Shown piece after piece: positions 8,609 to 17,639 of a DNA stretch of 64,000 bases (positions are counted from its first letter, which is position 1; each line of letters opens with the position of its first letter). A program made the position numbers and the translations under genes. This DNA comes from Defluviicoccus sp046348835 (GTDB lineage: Bacteria > Pseudomonadota > Alphaproteobacteria > Rhodospirillales > Defluviicoccaceae), in assembly GCA_046348835.1 (NCBI GenBank), contig JAXMDM010000003.1, positions 806,001 through 870,000 on the forward strand, given 5' to 3'. The notes under the pieces are model-generated. The model ran no database searches, was not told the origin of the DNA, and worked only from the letters and a program-made list of their open reading frames with translations.

Positions 8609-10006
8609 TTGAAGCACCTTCGGGTTGCGACGCTCATCGCTTGGGCGAGCGTGTTTAGCGCCAGCTTCGCGGCAGTCACGCCGTCGCCGGTTCGCGCTGC
8701 TACGGACGACGATTTCGGACCGGCGGTTGCGCCGAAGGCGCCGAAGGATCTTAACGATGTGGCGATCGCCCTTGGGCCCAACGTATCGGAAAAGATGGAG
8801 GCCATCGCCGTCAATCCGAAAAGGCCCAACCAGCTTGTGGTCGTGGTGGTCGTAACGGTTGATGAGCAAAAACGACAAAAGCGACTCGCCGTGTATCGCA
8901 GCGACGATGCCGGGCGAACCTGGTCCGGGCCGTTGGGGTTGCCGGATGCACGAGATTACGACACGCAATCCGCCGCCGCGTCCTATGCCGCCGACGGTCG
9001 GGGCGTTTACGTCGCCTTCGCCGATTATAATACCTGGGGCGAGCTGCCACGCATCCTGGTAACCAGATCGGACGACAACGGCGCGACGTGGAGCAGCCCG
9101 GTGATCGCCCTACAGGAAGATGGTTTTTACGGGTACTCCTCTCCGCGGCTGGCAACGCCGGTCCGCGAATCCGACGGCAAATGGCTGTATCTGACTGCGG
9201 AAATCGAACCTTATCAGGGAAACTATCAAGGGATCGGTTTCGCAAACTCGGCCGACTACGGACAGACATGGACGGCGACGCCGCTTCTGGCAACTGGGAA
9301 TTTGGACTTGAGTGCTGTCTGGGGTCATGACGTCGCTGGTGGCGTCGGCGGCGAGGTGCTTGTGACCCTTTTTAGGGATAAGAGGCCTGACGGTGACCAT
9401 TGCATCAACGAAGCCATCGAGGTGCTGCGGTCGGGAGACCATGGCGCCACGTTTTCCCCGCCGGTGGCTGCTGAAACCCAGGGATGCGGCATCTTCACCT
9501 CCGCAACTTCCGTAAAGATTGGGCACCAGGGAGCGGCACATCTTGTATACGGGCGCGAAGGAGGCCAGGGCGACGCAGGCGATATCGAGTATATCTGGAG
9601 CCCGGGCCCCCCTTACACCACTTGGTCGCAACCGGTCACTGTCAACGACGACGCACTGCCTCGCACTCAGCATTCTCCCTCGCTCGCGACGCAGAAATGC
9701 GGAGCCTCCACCATTCTGCATCTTGTCTGGCAAGACGAGCGGCTGTCGCCCGCAACCGATCCCGACCGCTATGCCGACATCTTTTATGCGCGTAAGATCG
9801 CTAAGAATGGGGCGGCCTGGTCGAAGAATGTGCGGGTGTCCGGAAAGTCCTCGTTAACCTCCTTCGCGATGTTTCCAGGCCTAGCCGCGAGCCAAGGGAG
9901 GGTGTTTGCCGCCTGGACCGACCACAGCGACAAGACCGATTCCGATTATGATTATGAGACGGACGTCTACGGCAGCGGCATCCTGAGCGGCGTCAGTTGT
10001 CCGTAG
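8609..10006 (+). CDS. Secreted BNR/Asp-box beta-propeller (sialidase-like) protein
   Basis: About 465 residues. A signal peptide opens the protein (basic KHLR, a hydrophobic run, and a likely cut after PVRA). The rest is a beta-propeller with at least four Asp boxes of the form S-x-D-x-G-x-T-W/F: SDDAGRTWSG, SDDNGATWSS, SADYGQTWTA and SGDHGATFSP. Exo-sialidases share this fold, but the arginine triad cannot be confirmed, so enzymatic activity is doubtful; many such proteins only bind ligands. The start is taken as TTG at 8609, with GGGGGGAAG just upstream; TTG at 8591 would add six residues. It stands alone after the tRNA gene. Confidence 0.75.
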   Translation: MKHLRVATLIAWASVFSASFAAVTPSPVRAATDDDFGPAVAPKAPKDLNDVAIALGPNVSEKMEAIAVNPKRPNQLVVVVVVTVDEQKRQKRLAVYRSDDAGRTWSGPLGLPDARDYDTQSAAASYAADGRGVYVAFADYNTWGELPRILVTRSDDNGATWSSPVIALQEDGFYGYSSPRLATPVRESDGKWLYLTAEIEPYQGNYQGIGFANSADYGQTWTATPLLATGNLDLSAVWGHDVAGGVGGEVLVTLFRDKRPDGDHCINEAIEVLRSGDHGATFSPPVAAETQGCGIFTSATSVKIGHQGAAHLVYGREGGQGDAGDIEYIWSPGPPYTTWSQPVTVNDDALPRTQHSPSLATQKCGASTILHLVWQDERLSPATDPDRYADIFYARKIAKNGAAWSKNVRVSGKSSLTSFAMFPGLAASQGRVFAAWTDHSDKTDSDYDYETDVYGSGILSGVSCP

Positions 10007-10476
10007 CCGGCAGCAACCGGTCCGCGATGGGCTGGCGATCAGGGGCAGCGCCAGCGGCCGCCTTCGGGCGATAAAAATCCCGGCTATTGCCGACCGGACG
10101 GGTAGGCACCACCGCCGACTAGAACCCTGACCCATCGGCTCGATCTCGATGCGGTCGTGGCACCGGTGGTCGATGCGCCCGGCACCTGCTCCCCGGTCAA
10201 ACCGATCTCGCCCGCCAGCTGTTGACGGGTCAGAGCAGGCCGGCGGAACGTCCCCTCTCCCTTGGGGGAGAGGGGCAGGGTGAGGGGATAACCTATCGAT
10301 GGGCATCCGCCCCTCACCCGGTCCCGCGCGCCGGCCTCTCTTGGATGGGCGGCGGCACTTTCGCACCCGTCTCCATAGGCCTCGGCCCGAGGGCGGGTAG
10401 GGCCGGGGCGTCATTCTGCTCTGGACCCGCTCGGCGATTCGCACTCTGCTGACCGACCCGATGGGAGAGCAGGACG
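10007..10476. other. Intergenic region with a palindromic repeat
   Basis: About 470 bases without a supported gene. The middle holds a REP-like palindromic element (10252-10319). The last bases carry the ribosome site of the channel gene. No clear promoter was recognised. Confidence 0.6.
10252..10319. repeat. REP-like intergenic palindromic element
   Basis: Two nested perfect inverted repeats of ten bases: CCCCTCTCCC/GGGAGAGGGG (10252-10261 and 10266-10275) and GGGTGAGGGG/CCCCTCACCC (10278-10287 and 10310-10319). This 'cctctccc...gggagagggg...ggtgagggg' pattern is widespread between genes of many proteobacteria and, when translated, gives the familiar spurious LTLPLSPKGEG peptide. Only one copy was noticed in this window. 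Confidence 0.75.
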
Positions 10477-11184
10477 ATGAACATGCGGCAGCCGACAGCC
10501 ACGAAGGGGCCCGACGAGGAACTCGCGACGCTGCTCAGGTTAAAGGGGCGATGCAGTTACGTGTTGGCCGCGCTCGGGCTTATTATCGTGATTTATCCGT
10601 ACCTGGTCGGTTCGAACTGGGGTCGGATAATTCTCTTGCTGCTCGTCTCAGCGATCGTTGTCGCGATAACATATGCCGTAGGCCATTCCCGAAGGGAAAT
10701 GTGGTCGGCTGTCGTATTCGCAGTGATATTGTTTGTACTCCAGGGGATATTCTTATTCACGAGGGATGTCGTTGCCTTCAGAGCAGGCATCATCGTGCTG
10801 TCCTGCTTCCTGCTCTTTGCCATCTCGCGCCTGCTATCCTACCTCATGCGACGCGGTCGGATCACCGCCGATAAACTCCATGCGGCACTGGCGATATACA
10901 TTCTCGGCGCGTTCCTCTGGGCCACGCTCTACACCTTCGCCAACCACATCGATCCCGGCTCTTTCCTGGTGAACGCCAATCGCCCCGGGCCGCCCGATTA
11001 CTACGACATGCTCTATTTCAGCTTCACCACGCTGACCTCGACGGGTTATGGCGACTTGACGCCAGCCACCCGACAGGCCGAATCCCTGGCCATTCTCGAA
11101 CAGATCGCGGGGGTGTTTTACGTCGCGGTCCTCATCGCCCGTCTCTCCGGCCTCTATCCGCCCGGTGTTTCTCGCCCGAAGTAG
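10477..11184 (+). CDS. Potassium channel family protein
   Basis: A 235-residue inner-membrane ion channel. Several hydrophobic segments occur (about 28-45, 50-68, 77-95, 102-122, 136-156 and 205-225). The pore loop carries the potassium selectivity filter TSTGYGD at residues 187-193, between the last two membrane segments. The arrangement is an Ion_trans_2 pore behind a four-helix membrane domain; no voltage-sensor arginine ladder and no cytoplasmic RCK/TrkA-N domain are present. Two ATG codons (10477 and 10483) are possible starts. It is isolated, so its physiological role is not suggested by neighbours. Confidence 0.9.
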   Translation: MNMRQPTATKGPDEELATLLRLKGRCSYVLAALGLIIVIYPYLVGSNWGRIILLLLVSAIVVAITYAVGHSRREMWSAVVFAVILFVLQGIFLFTRDVVAFRAGIIVLSCFLLFAISRLLSYLMRRGRITADKLHAALAIYILGAFLWATLYTFANHIDPGSFLVNANRPGPPDYYDMLYFSFTTLTSTGYGDLTPATRQAESLAILEQIAGVFYVAVLIARLSGLYPPGVSRPK

Positions 11185-11300
11185 GCCGCCCTTCGGAAGC
11201 GGCAACGGGGGAGGGCGGATCAGGCGCGATGCAGCGCGCATTGCGGCTGCCATCCCGCTCCCCCTCCCGTCGCCCCAGGGTCCCGGAGGCCGGTCTCTAG

Positions 11301-12125
11301 CTAGCTTGCGATGAAGGCCAGGAGGTCGGCGTTGATGGTTGCCGCTTCGGTTATGGGCATGCCGTGGGGAAATCCCGGATAGGATTTGAGGATGCCGTTC
11401 TTCAGCAGCTTGGCCGACAGCGGTCCGGCGTTGGCGTAGGGGACGATCTGGTCGTCCTCACCGTGCATCACCAGGACCGGGACGGCGATCTTCTTCAAAT
11501 CTTCGGTGAAGTCGGTCTGGGAGAAGGCGACGATGCCGTCGTAATGGGCCTTGGCACCGCCCATCATTCCCTGGCGCCACCAGTTCCAAATCACCCCCGG
11601 CATCACCTTCGCCCCCGGCCGGTTGAAGCCATAGAACGGCCCGGCCGGGAGGTCGTAGTAGAACTGCGCCCGATTGGCGGCCAACTGCGCCTGGAGCCCG
11701 TCGAAGACCTCCTTCGGCAGCCCGCCGGGATTGGCGGCCGTCTTCACCATCAAGGGCGGCACCGCCGAGATGATCGCCGCCTTGGCTACCCTGCTTTCGC
11801 CGTGGCGCGCCAGGTAGCGCACCACTTCGCCGCCGCCGGTGGAATGGCCCACATGCACCGCGTCCCTCAGGTCCAGATGCCGGACCACCGCCGCCAGGTC
11901 GTCGGCGTAATGATCCAGATCATGGCCGCCGTCGGTCTGGGCGGAGCGGCCGTGGCCGCGCCGGTCGTGGGCGATCACCCGGAACCCCTTGCCGAGAAAG
12001 AAGAGCATCGCTCCGTCCCAATCGTCCGCCGACAGCGGCCAGCCGTGGCTGAACACGATGGGCCGACCCGTGCCCCAGTCCTTGTAGAAAATCTCGATGC
12101 CTTCGTCGGTGGTGATCGTCGGCAT
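11301..12125 (-). CDS. Alpha/beta hydrolase, non-haem chloroperoxidase/arylesterase type
   Basis: A 274-residue alpha/beta-hydrolase. The nucleophile is Ser95 in GHSTGGGEV, the acid is in HGEDDQIVP (Asp224/225) and the base is His254 in GFPHGM; the oxyanion segment is FSHGWPL. The GHSxGGGEV form is characteristic of cofactor-free 'chloroperoxidases', which are esterases able to perhydrolyse acids. No signal peptide is present, so it is cytoplasmic. The start at 12125 gives the family's usual MPTI/TTxDG opening; longer frames upstream have no homologous look. Natural substrate unknown. Confidence 0.88.
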   Translation of the reverse strand: MPTITTDEGIEIFYKDWGTGRPIVFSHGWPLSADDWDGAMLFFLGKGFRVIAHDRRGHGRSAQTDGGHDLDHYADDLAAVVRHLDLRDAVHVGHSTGGGEVVRYLARHGESRVAKAAIISAVPPLMVKTAANPGGLPKEVFDGLQAQLAANRAQFYYDLPAGPFYGFNRPGAKVMPGVIWNWWRQGMMGGAKAHYDGIVAFSQTDFTEDLKKIAVPVLVMHGEDDQIVPYANAGPLSAKLLKNGILKSYPGFPHGMPITEAATINADLLAFIAS

Positions 12126-12487
12126 GTCCCGTGACCCCTTGCTGATGGGAGGCGAACGCCTCTCAAGGAAACGACAGGATCTCACGTCGACGCGTTTGGT
12201 GCCATCGCCGAGCGATGGCGCCGCGGCGGCCAAGCGGAGGCGGCCGCCTTCGCGCGGCGGCCCTCATCGGCGCCGGTGCCGGCCCCTGCCGCCGGCGGGG
12301 GAACGGTGGGGTCCGAAAAACGCCATTCAATGACGCTCCTGCGCGACCCCATGTTGCGCCGTGAAATCGCCGGCTTGGGCACTCTGGTGCGAAATGATGC
12401 TCGGCCCTGATCCATCGCCATTGGACGAGGATCCCGATCTCGGCTTCCCCCAACGAGCCGAACGAAAGACTGACCGGGGCCGCGGGG
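12126..12487. other. Intergenic region, nothing recognised
   Basis: About 360 GC-rich bases between the hydrolase start and the pmtA stop, both on the minus strand. I see no gene, RNA, clear promoter or repeat. Confidence 0.5.
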
Positions 12488-13138
12488 TCAGTTGTCCTTA
12501 CGCAAGGTCACCAGATGGAACAGCCCGGCGGGCGGGATCGGTCCCTTCCCCTCGAGCCGCAGCGGGCTCTCTTGCAGCAGGTCGTCGAGGATAAAGTTGG
12601 GCCGCCAGCCCAGCCAGCGCGACAGCGGCTGCAGCTTTGGCGAAATAAAGCTACCGGAGCCGTTGACGAAATGGTTGCAGATGAGGATGGTGCCGCCCGG
12701 CGCGCACACCCGCTCCATCTCTGCCAGGCAGCGGTGGGGATCGGGCACCACCGACATCACGTAGCTGGCCACCACCACATCGAAGCTGTTGTCGGGAAAT
12801 TCCAGGGTTTCGGCGTCCATCTGGGAGATTTGGCGGACGTTGTTGAGGCTGTGCTTGGCGACCCGTGCCTTCGCCCGCGACAACATCTCCTGGGAGACGT
12901 CGATCCCGGTAATTTCCTTCCGCCGATCGTACATCATCAGCGCCAGCCCGGTCCCAACGCCGACCTCGAGCACCCGCGTGCCTTCGAGTTCGTTTACCCG
13001 TGCGGCGACGGCGGCGCGGCCGCGATGAAAAATCGGACCGAACAGCAGGTCGTAGGTTGGCGCGTAACGGCGATAGGCCCGCCGTACGGCGTCAAGATCG
13101 AGTGTCGCGCGAGTTCCGTTTGCTCCGTTGGCCTTCAT
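12488..13138 (-). CDS. pmtA: Phosphatidylethanolamine N-methyltransferase (Rhodobacter type)
   Basis: A soluble SAM-dependent methyltransferase of 216 residues. Motif I is VLEVGVGTGLAL, with TGIDVSQEML, a MDAETLEFPDNSFDVVV segment and CAPGGTILICNH. The opening YAPTYDLLFGPIFHRGR matches Rhodobacter-type PmtA enzymes, which methylate phosphatidylethanolamine three times to phosphatidylcholine at the inner membrane. The start at 13138 follows AAGGAGGG at a slightly long spacing of 12. A related ubiquinone-type methyltransferase cannot be fully excluded. Confidence 0.75.
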   Translation of the reverse strand: MKANGANGTRATLDLDAVRRAYRRYAPTYDLLFGPIFHRGRAAVAARVNELEGTRVLEVGVGTGLALMMYDRRKEITGIDVSQEMLSRAKARVAKHSLNNVRQISQMDAETLEFPDNSFDVVVASYVMSVVPDPHRCLAEMERVCAPGGTILICNHFVNGSGSFISPKLQPLSRWLGWRPNFILDDLLQESPLRLEGKGPIPPAGLFHLVTLRKDN

Positions 13139-13656
13139 CGGTTCGACTAACCCTCCTTTGTGCCGGCGCACTGCGGCGTCAACGCGTAACGTCCGGGGAT
13201 GGTTGCGCGTACACTGTTTCCGCTCCGGACGAAAGCACGGCGATGCAATTTTCGCCTTTCCGGTTGGCAAATAAGCGGTTGATGGTGGCGCCGGTGCATC
13301 GGCCTGCCACATTCGCGCCCTTTTTTCGCCGCCGGTAGCGTCGGCCGGTTGCCGCGTCCGAGGACACTCAAGACCGCGGGTTTGTCGGATCGGGGTGAAT
13401 TCGACAGGAACGGACGGGATACGCCGGGGCGCGTCACGAGCCAGATTATTTCGTTTCATGGAGGTCGCGATGACGATGGCCCGCCACACGCCCGCCGTAC
13501 GCCCTGTGCGCCACCAACGCCACCTATGCCGCCCGTCCCGCCTCGCCAACTGCGGCAACATCCGCTTTGACGCGCCACGCCCTCTGAGGCCGGCGCACGA
13601 TCGTTTCCTCTTCGTCCCCTTCCGGGATCATTTATGCCGATTGGCCGACATCGTCC

Positions 13657-13686
13657 TTGACGCGGCGCCCCGGTGAGAGGAATAAT
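13657..13686 (+). promoter_or_regulatory. Predicted sigma-70-type promoter of the hexR operon
   Basis: TTGACG (13657-13662) is followed after 18 bases by AATAAT (13681-13686), matching five of six bases at each element. Transcription would begin near 13693, inside the palindrome that follows. Confidence 0.55.
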
Positions 13687-13687
13687 G

Positions 13688-13701
13688 TTGTAGAATTACA
13701 A
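13688..13701. promoter_or_regulatory. Probable operator of the gluconate/Entner-Doudoroff operon
   Basis: TTGTA-GAAT-TACAA is a perfect inverted repeat placed directly downstream of the -10 element, over the expected transcription start and 14 bases before hexR. The TGTA/TACA half sites resemble HexR sites of gammaproteobacteria, but those have seven bases between half sites and this has four. Autoregulation by HexR is inferred. Confidence 0.5.
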
Positions 13702-13715
13702 GAAAGTTCGTCCCC

Positions 13716-14600
13716 ATGAAGGAACTGCTCCGAATCCTGGGGAGGGAGGACGTGCGGTTGCGACGGTCGGAGTTGCGCGTGGCGGAAGCGGTGATGCAGG
13801 ACCCCGCCGCCACCATCCACAAGACTGTTGCCGAACTGGCCGCCGACGCGCGGGTGAGCGAGCCCACCGTCGTCCGTTTCTGCCGCGCGGTCGGCTTTCG
13901 CGGCTATCGCGACTTTCGCATCCGCTTTGCCCAGTCGCTGGCCGCCCGGGACGGCTTCGATGCCGTGGCGATCACCGCCATCGGCGGCGGAAGCGACCTG
14001 ATCGGGTCCATCTTCGCCAACCATCTGCGGACCTTGCTCAGGGTCCGTGAGGGCCTGGATGCGGACGCCGTCGGCCGCGCCGTCGACATTCTGGCCGGCG
14101 CCCGGCGGATCGAGTTTTTCGGCGTCGGCGCCTCCGGCGTGGTCGCCATGGATGCCCAGCACAAGTTCTTCCGGCTCGGGCTGCCGACGGTGGCCTATAC
14201 CGACCCGCACATGCAGCTGATGTCGGCGACGACGCTGCGCCCGGGGGATGCGGTGGTGGCCATATCCCACACCGGTCGGACCAAGGACATCCTCGAAAGC
14301 GTGATCACCGCCAGGGATGCCGGCGCCGACGTGATCGTCATCACCAGTCCCGATTCACCGCTGGCGCTGGCCGCGTCGCTGACCCTGCCGGTCGCCGCCC
14401 CCGAGGACACCGATCTCTATACGCCGATGATGTCGCGGCTGGCCCATCTCGCGGTGATCGATGTTCTGGTCGCCGGCATCGGGATGAAGGGCGGCGAGCG
14501 CATCGCCGAAAATCTGATCCGCCTCAAGCGGCAGCTGCAGGTCAAACGTCTGCCGCGCGGGCAACGAGGTGGCTCCGACGAGGGGGGTTCCGCCGACTGA
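13716..14600 (+). CDS. hexR: RpiR/HexR-family transcriptional regulator
   Basis: A 294-residue repressor-type regulator. The N-terminal RpiR helix-turn-helix is about residues 15-75 (ELAADARVSEPTVVRFCRAVGF); a SIS sugar-phosphate domain follows (about 125-255), with FFGVGASGVVAMDAQHKF and AISHTGRTKDI. HexR proteins sense the Entner-Doudoroff intermediate KDPG through the SIS domain. Being first gene of an operon that ends in edd-eda supports this. A promoter and a palindrome lie just upstream. The C-terminal tail of about 20 residues is rich in Arg and Gly. Confidence 0.85.
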   Translation: MKELLRILGREDVRLRRSELRVAEAVMQDPAATIHKTVAELAADARVSEPTVVRFCRAVGFRGYRDFRIRFAQSLAARDGFDAVAITAIGGGSDLIGSIFANHLRTLLRVREGLDADAVGRAVDILAGARRIEFFGVGASGVVAMDAQHKFFRLGLPTVAYTDPHMQLMSATTLRPGDAVVAISHTGRTKDILESVITARDAGADVIVITSPDSPLALAASLTLPVAAPEDTDLYTPMMSRLAHLAVIDVLVAGIGMKGGERIAENLIRLKRQLQVKRLPRGQRGGSDEGGSAD

Positions 14601-14665
14601 CTGCCTGGCCGTCTGGGCAATCCGAAGAAGAGGCAGGCATTAACCCGGGAGGAGGACGCAAAGAC

Positions 14666-16018
14666 ATGTTCGGCCTGAGTGACGACATTGCCCTACCGCT
14701 CTATGCGCTCATCGCCGTCGTCGGTTTGATCATCCTGATCACCCGTTTCAAGGTTCACCCGTTCATTGCCCTTTCGCTTGCTGCCATCTTTCTCGGTCTG
14801 ATCGCCGGGCTGCCGGCGGAAAAGGTGGTCAAGTCCTTCCAGACCGGCTTCGGCGGCGTCGTCGGCTTCGTCGGCATCGTCCTCGGCCTCGGCACCATGC
14901 TGGGCAAGATGATGGCGGAGTCGGGCGGTGCCGATCAGATCGCCCGCGCCCTGCTGAACCGCTTCGGCAAGGAGCGGGTGCACTGGGCGATGATGTTCGT
15001 CGCCTTCATCGTCGGCATCCCGCTGTTTTTCGAGATCGGCTTCGTGCTCTTGATGCCGCTCGTCTTCATCATGGCGAAGCGGGTCGACATGCCGTTGGTC
15101 AAGATCGCCATCCCGCTCTTGGCCGGGCTTTCGGTGGTGCACGGACTGGTGCCGCCGCATCCCGGCCCGCTGCTGGCGATCAGCATCTTCGGCGCCGACA
15201 TCGGCAAGACCATCCTCTACGGCCTGATCGTCGGTTTCCCGACGGCGATCATCGCCGGCCCCCTCTTCGGCAGCTTCATCGGCCGCTACGTCATTACCCA
15301 CCCGACACCGGAACTGGCGGCCCAGCTCGCCCATGAGCCGGAGGCGAAAACGCTTCCCAGCGTCGGCATCACCCTGCTGACGGTGCTGCTGCCGGTCTTC
15401 CTGATGCTGTTCAAGTCATTCGCCGACATCGCCCTCGCCGAGGGCACCACCGCCCGCCACTGGCTCGACTTCATCGGCGATCCCATCGTCGCCCTGCTTT
15501 CCGCCCTCATTCTCTCCTTCTTCACCTTCGGCTACGCCCGCGGCTTCAATGCCCAACGGGTGCTGAAGTTCGTCGACGAGAGCCTGGCACCCATCGCGTC
15601 GATCATCCTGATCATCGGTGGCGGCGGCGGCTTCAAGCAGATGCTGGTGGACACCGGCGTCGGCAAGGCCATCGGCGAATTGGCCCTGCAGACGCAGATC
15701 TCGCCCATCCTGCTGGCGTGGCTCGCCGCCGGCCTGATCCGCGTCGCCACCGGGTCGGCCACCGTCGCCACCATCACCGGGGCGGGCCTGGTGGCGCCGC
15801 TGACCACCTTGATCCCCGACGCCAATCGCGAGCTCATGGTGCTGGCCACCGGCGCCGGATCGCTGATGCTGAGCCACGTCAACGACGCCGGCTTCTGGCT
15901 GGTCAAGCAGTACCTGAACATGACGGTGGCCCAGACGTTCAAGACCTGGACGGCGATGGAGACCATCCTCTCGGTGGTTGCCCTGATCTTCATCCTGATC
16001 TTGAGCCTGTTCGTGTGA
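14666..16018 (+). CDS. gntP: Gluconate:H+ symporter, GntP family
   Basis: A polytopic inner-membrane permease of 450 residues, the usual GntP length, with about twelve to fourteen hydrophobic segments. Family motifs include the GFGGVVGFVGIVLGLGTMLG region, GIPLFFEIGFVLLMPL and HPGPLLAISIFGADIGKT. It brings gluconate into the cell. GGGAGGAGG lies before the ATG. It sits between the HexR regulator and a gluconokinase, so gluconate is the likely substrate rather than another hydroxy acid. Confidence 0.9.
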   Translation: MFGLSDDIALPLYALIAVVGLIILITRFKVHPFIALSLAAIFLGLIAGLPAEKVVKSFQTGFGGVVGFVGIVLGLGTMLGKMMAESGGADQIARALLNRFGKERVHWAMMFVAFIVGIPLFFEIGFVLLMPLVFIMAKRVDMPLVKIAIPLLAGLSVVHGLVPPHPGPLLAISIFGADIGKTILYGLIVGFPTAIIAGPLFGSFIGRYVITHPTPELAAQLAHEPEAKTLPSVGITLLTVLLPVFLMLFKSFADIALAEGTTARHWLDFIGDPIVALLSALILSFFTFGYARGFNAQRVLKFVDESLAPIASIILIIGGGGGFKQMLVDTGVGKAIGELALQTQISPILLAWLAAGLIRVATGSATVATITGAGLVAPLTTLIPDANRELMVLATGAGSLMLSHVNDAGFWLVKQYLNMTVAQTFKTWTAMETILSVVALIFILILSLFV

Positions 16019-16032
16019 GGAAGGATGCGGCC

Positions 16033-17592
16033 ATGAGCACCGAACTTCCCCACGTGATCGGCGTCGACATCGGGACGACGAGTACCAAGGCGGTCGTCTT
16101 CGACCTGGACGGGAAGGTGAAGGGGCACACCACCGTCGACTATGCGCTGCACACCCCGGCACCGGGCGTCGCCGAACAGGATCCGGAGGAAATCTTCGCC
16201 GCCACCTTGGGTGCCATCCGCGGCGCGGTGGCCGCCGCCGGCGTCGCCGCCGCCGACCTGCGTGCCGTCGGTTTCAGTGCCGCCATGCATAGCGTGATTG
16301 CGGTGGATGCGCACGGCCGGCCGTTGACGGCGAGCATCACCTGGGCCGACAGCCGCAGTGCCGCCTGTGCCCGCCGCATCCTCAACGAAATGAACGGGCT
16401 GGAGGTATACCTCCGCACCGGGACGCCCATCCACCCGATGTCGCCCTTGGCCAAGCTGGTGTGGTTGAAGGCGGACAGGCCCGACGTTTTCCGCAGCGCG
16501 GCCCGCTTCGTCGGGATCAAGGAGTACGTGTTCTTCCGCCTGTTCGGCCAATGGCTGGTGGATTATTCGATCGCGTCGGCCACCGGTCTGTTCAATCTGC
16601 GCAAGCTCGACTGGGACGAGGGGGCGTTGGCGATCGCCGGCATCACCCCCGAGCGGCTGTCGCTGCCGGTCCCGCCCACCCATCACGTGGAAGGCCTTGA
16701 TCCCGAGGTTGCCGCCGATCTCGGCGTTCCGGCGGGGGTCCCTTTCGTCCTCGGCGGCAATGACGGGGTTCTCTCCAATCTCGGCGTCAACGCCATCCAA
16801 CCGGGCGAAGTGGCGGTCACCATCGGCACCAGCGGGGCGATGCGGGCGGTGGTCGATCGCCCGCTGACCGACCCCAACGGACGCACCTTCTGCTACCTGT
16901 TGACCGAGAAGCACTGGGTGATCGGCGGGCCGGTCAACAATGGCGGGATCGCCTTCCGCTGGGTTCGCGACGAATTGGCCGCCGCCGAGACGGAGACCGC
17001 CAAGCGCCTCGGCATCGACCCCTACGACGTCCTCACCCGCATCGCCGAGCGGGTACCGTCCGGCAGCGAGGGGCTGATCTTCCATCCCTATCTCACCGGC
17101 GAGCGGGCGCCCTGGTGGAACGCCTCGATGCGGGCATCGTTCTTCGGTCTCGCCGCCTGTCACCACAAGGAGCACATGGTGCGGGCGGTGCTGGAGGGGG
17201 TCATTTACAGCCTGTTCAGCATCCTGCCGGCGGTCGAGGACCTGATCGGGCCGACCAAGACGATGAAGGCGACCGGCGGTTTCGCCCGCTCCGGACTGTG
17301 GCGGCAGATGATGGCCGACGTCTTCGATCGCGAGGTCGTCGTGCCCGAGAGCTTCGAGAGCTCGTGCCTCGGCGCCGCCATTGTCGCGCTGTACTCGCTC
17401 GGCATCGTCGATTCCCTCGATGTCGTCGCCGGCATGGTCGGGGCGACCCATCGTCACCTGCCGATCCCGGAGAACGTCGCGGTGTATGCGGAGCTGATGC
17501 CCATCTATCTGAGTATCGCCGGCAAGCTGACCGACGAGTATGCGCAGATCGCCCGCTTTCAGCGCGGGGTGCGGACGATCCGCGCCACGTGA
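16033..17592 (+). CDS. gntK: Gluconokinase, FGGY family
   Basis: A 519-residue FGGY carbohydrate kinase that would phosphorylate gluconate to 6-phosphogluconate. The N-terminal ATPase strand is GVDIGTTSTKAVVFD; the catalytic-base region is WADSR; the second phosphate loop is VTIGTSGAMRAV; the C-terminal signature is TGGFARSGLWRQMMADVF. This is the Bacillus-type gluconokinase, not the small P-loop GntK of Escherichia coli. It begins 14 bases after gntP and is followed by edd. The family also includes xylulokinases, but the neighbours fix the substrate with fair confidence. Confidence 0.88.
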   Translation: MSTELPHVIGVDIGTTSTKAVVFDLDGKVKGHTTVDYALHTPAPGVAEQDPEEIFAATLGAIRGAVAAAGVAAADLRAVGFSAAMHSVIAVDAHGRPLTASITWADSRSAACARRILNEMNGLEVYLRTGTPIHPMSPLAKLVWLKADRPDVFRSAARFVGIKEYVFFRLFGQWLVDYSIASATGLFNLRKLDWDEGALAIAGITPERLSLPVPPTHHVEGLDPEVAADLGVPAGVPFVLGGNDGVLSNLGVNAIQPGEVAVTIGTSGAMRAVVDRPLTDPNGRTFCYLLTEKHWVIGGPVNNGGIAFRWVRDELAAAETETAKRLGIDPYDVLTRIAERVPSGSEGLIFHPYLTGERAPWWNASMRASFFGLAACHHKEHMVRAVLEGVIYSLFSILPAVEDLIGPTKTMKATGGFARSGLWRQMMADVFDREVVVPESFESSCLGAAIVALYSLGIVDSLDVVAGMVGATHRHLPIPENVAVYAELMPIYLSIAGKLTDEYAQIARFQRGVRTIRAT

Positions 17593-17639
17593 AGGACGTG
17601 CCCATCGGCGGCGAGGCGTGCCGCCCACGGAGGAAGACG

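Larger units (their letters stand above)
13139..13715. other. Intergenic region: divergent control of pmtA and the gluconate operon
   Basis: About 580 bases. The right end holds the hexR promoter and a 14-base palindrome. A weak 68-codon frame at 13470-13676 (+) has GGAGG five bases before its ATG, but its proline/arginine-rich composition is like non-coding GC-rich DNA, so it is not called. Confidence 0.5.

Noticed and set aside
9881..10444. Minus-strand reading frames containing LTLPLSPKGEG/HPAPLPQGRGD
   Set aside because: They are translations of the REP-like palindrome and of the end of the BNR gene; no ribosome site or homology.
13470..13676. A 68-codon frame with a GGAGG before its ATG
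   Set aside because: Composition is that of non-coding GC-rich DNA (Arg, Pro, His, Leu), and it runs into the hexR promoter.
15532..17628. A 698-codon minus-strand frame opposite gntP and gntK
   Set aside because: Shadow of the gluconate genes, whose products are clearly recognised on the plus strand.
14601..17639. Search for further TGTA/TACA operators inside the gluconate operon
   Set aside because: None was found in the gntP, gntK or edd leaders; control seems to be from the hexR promoter alone.
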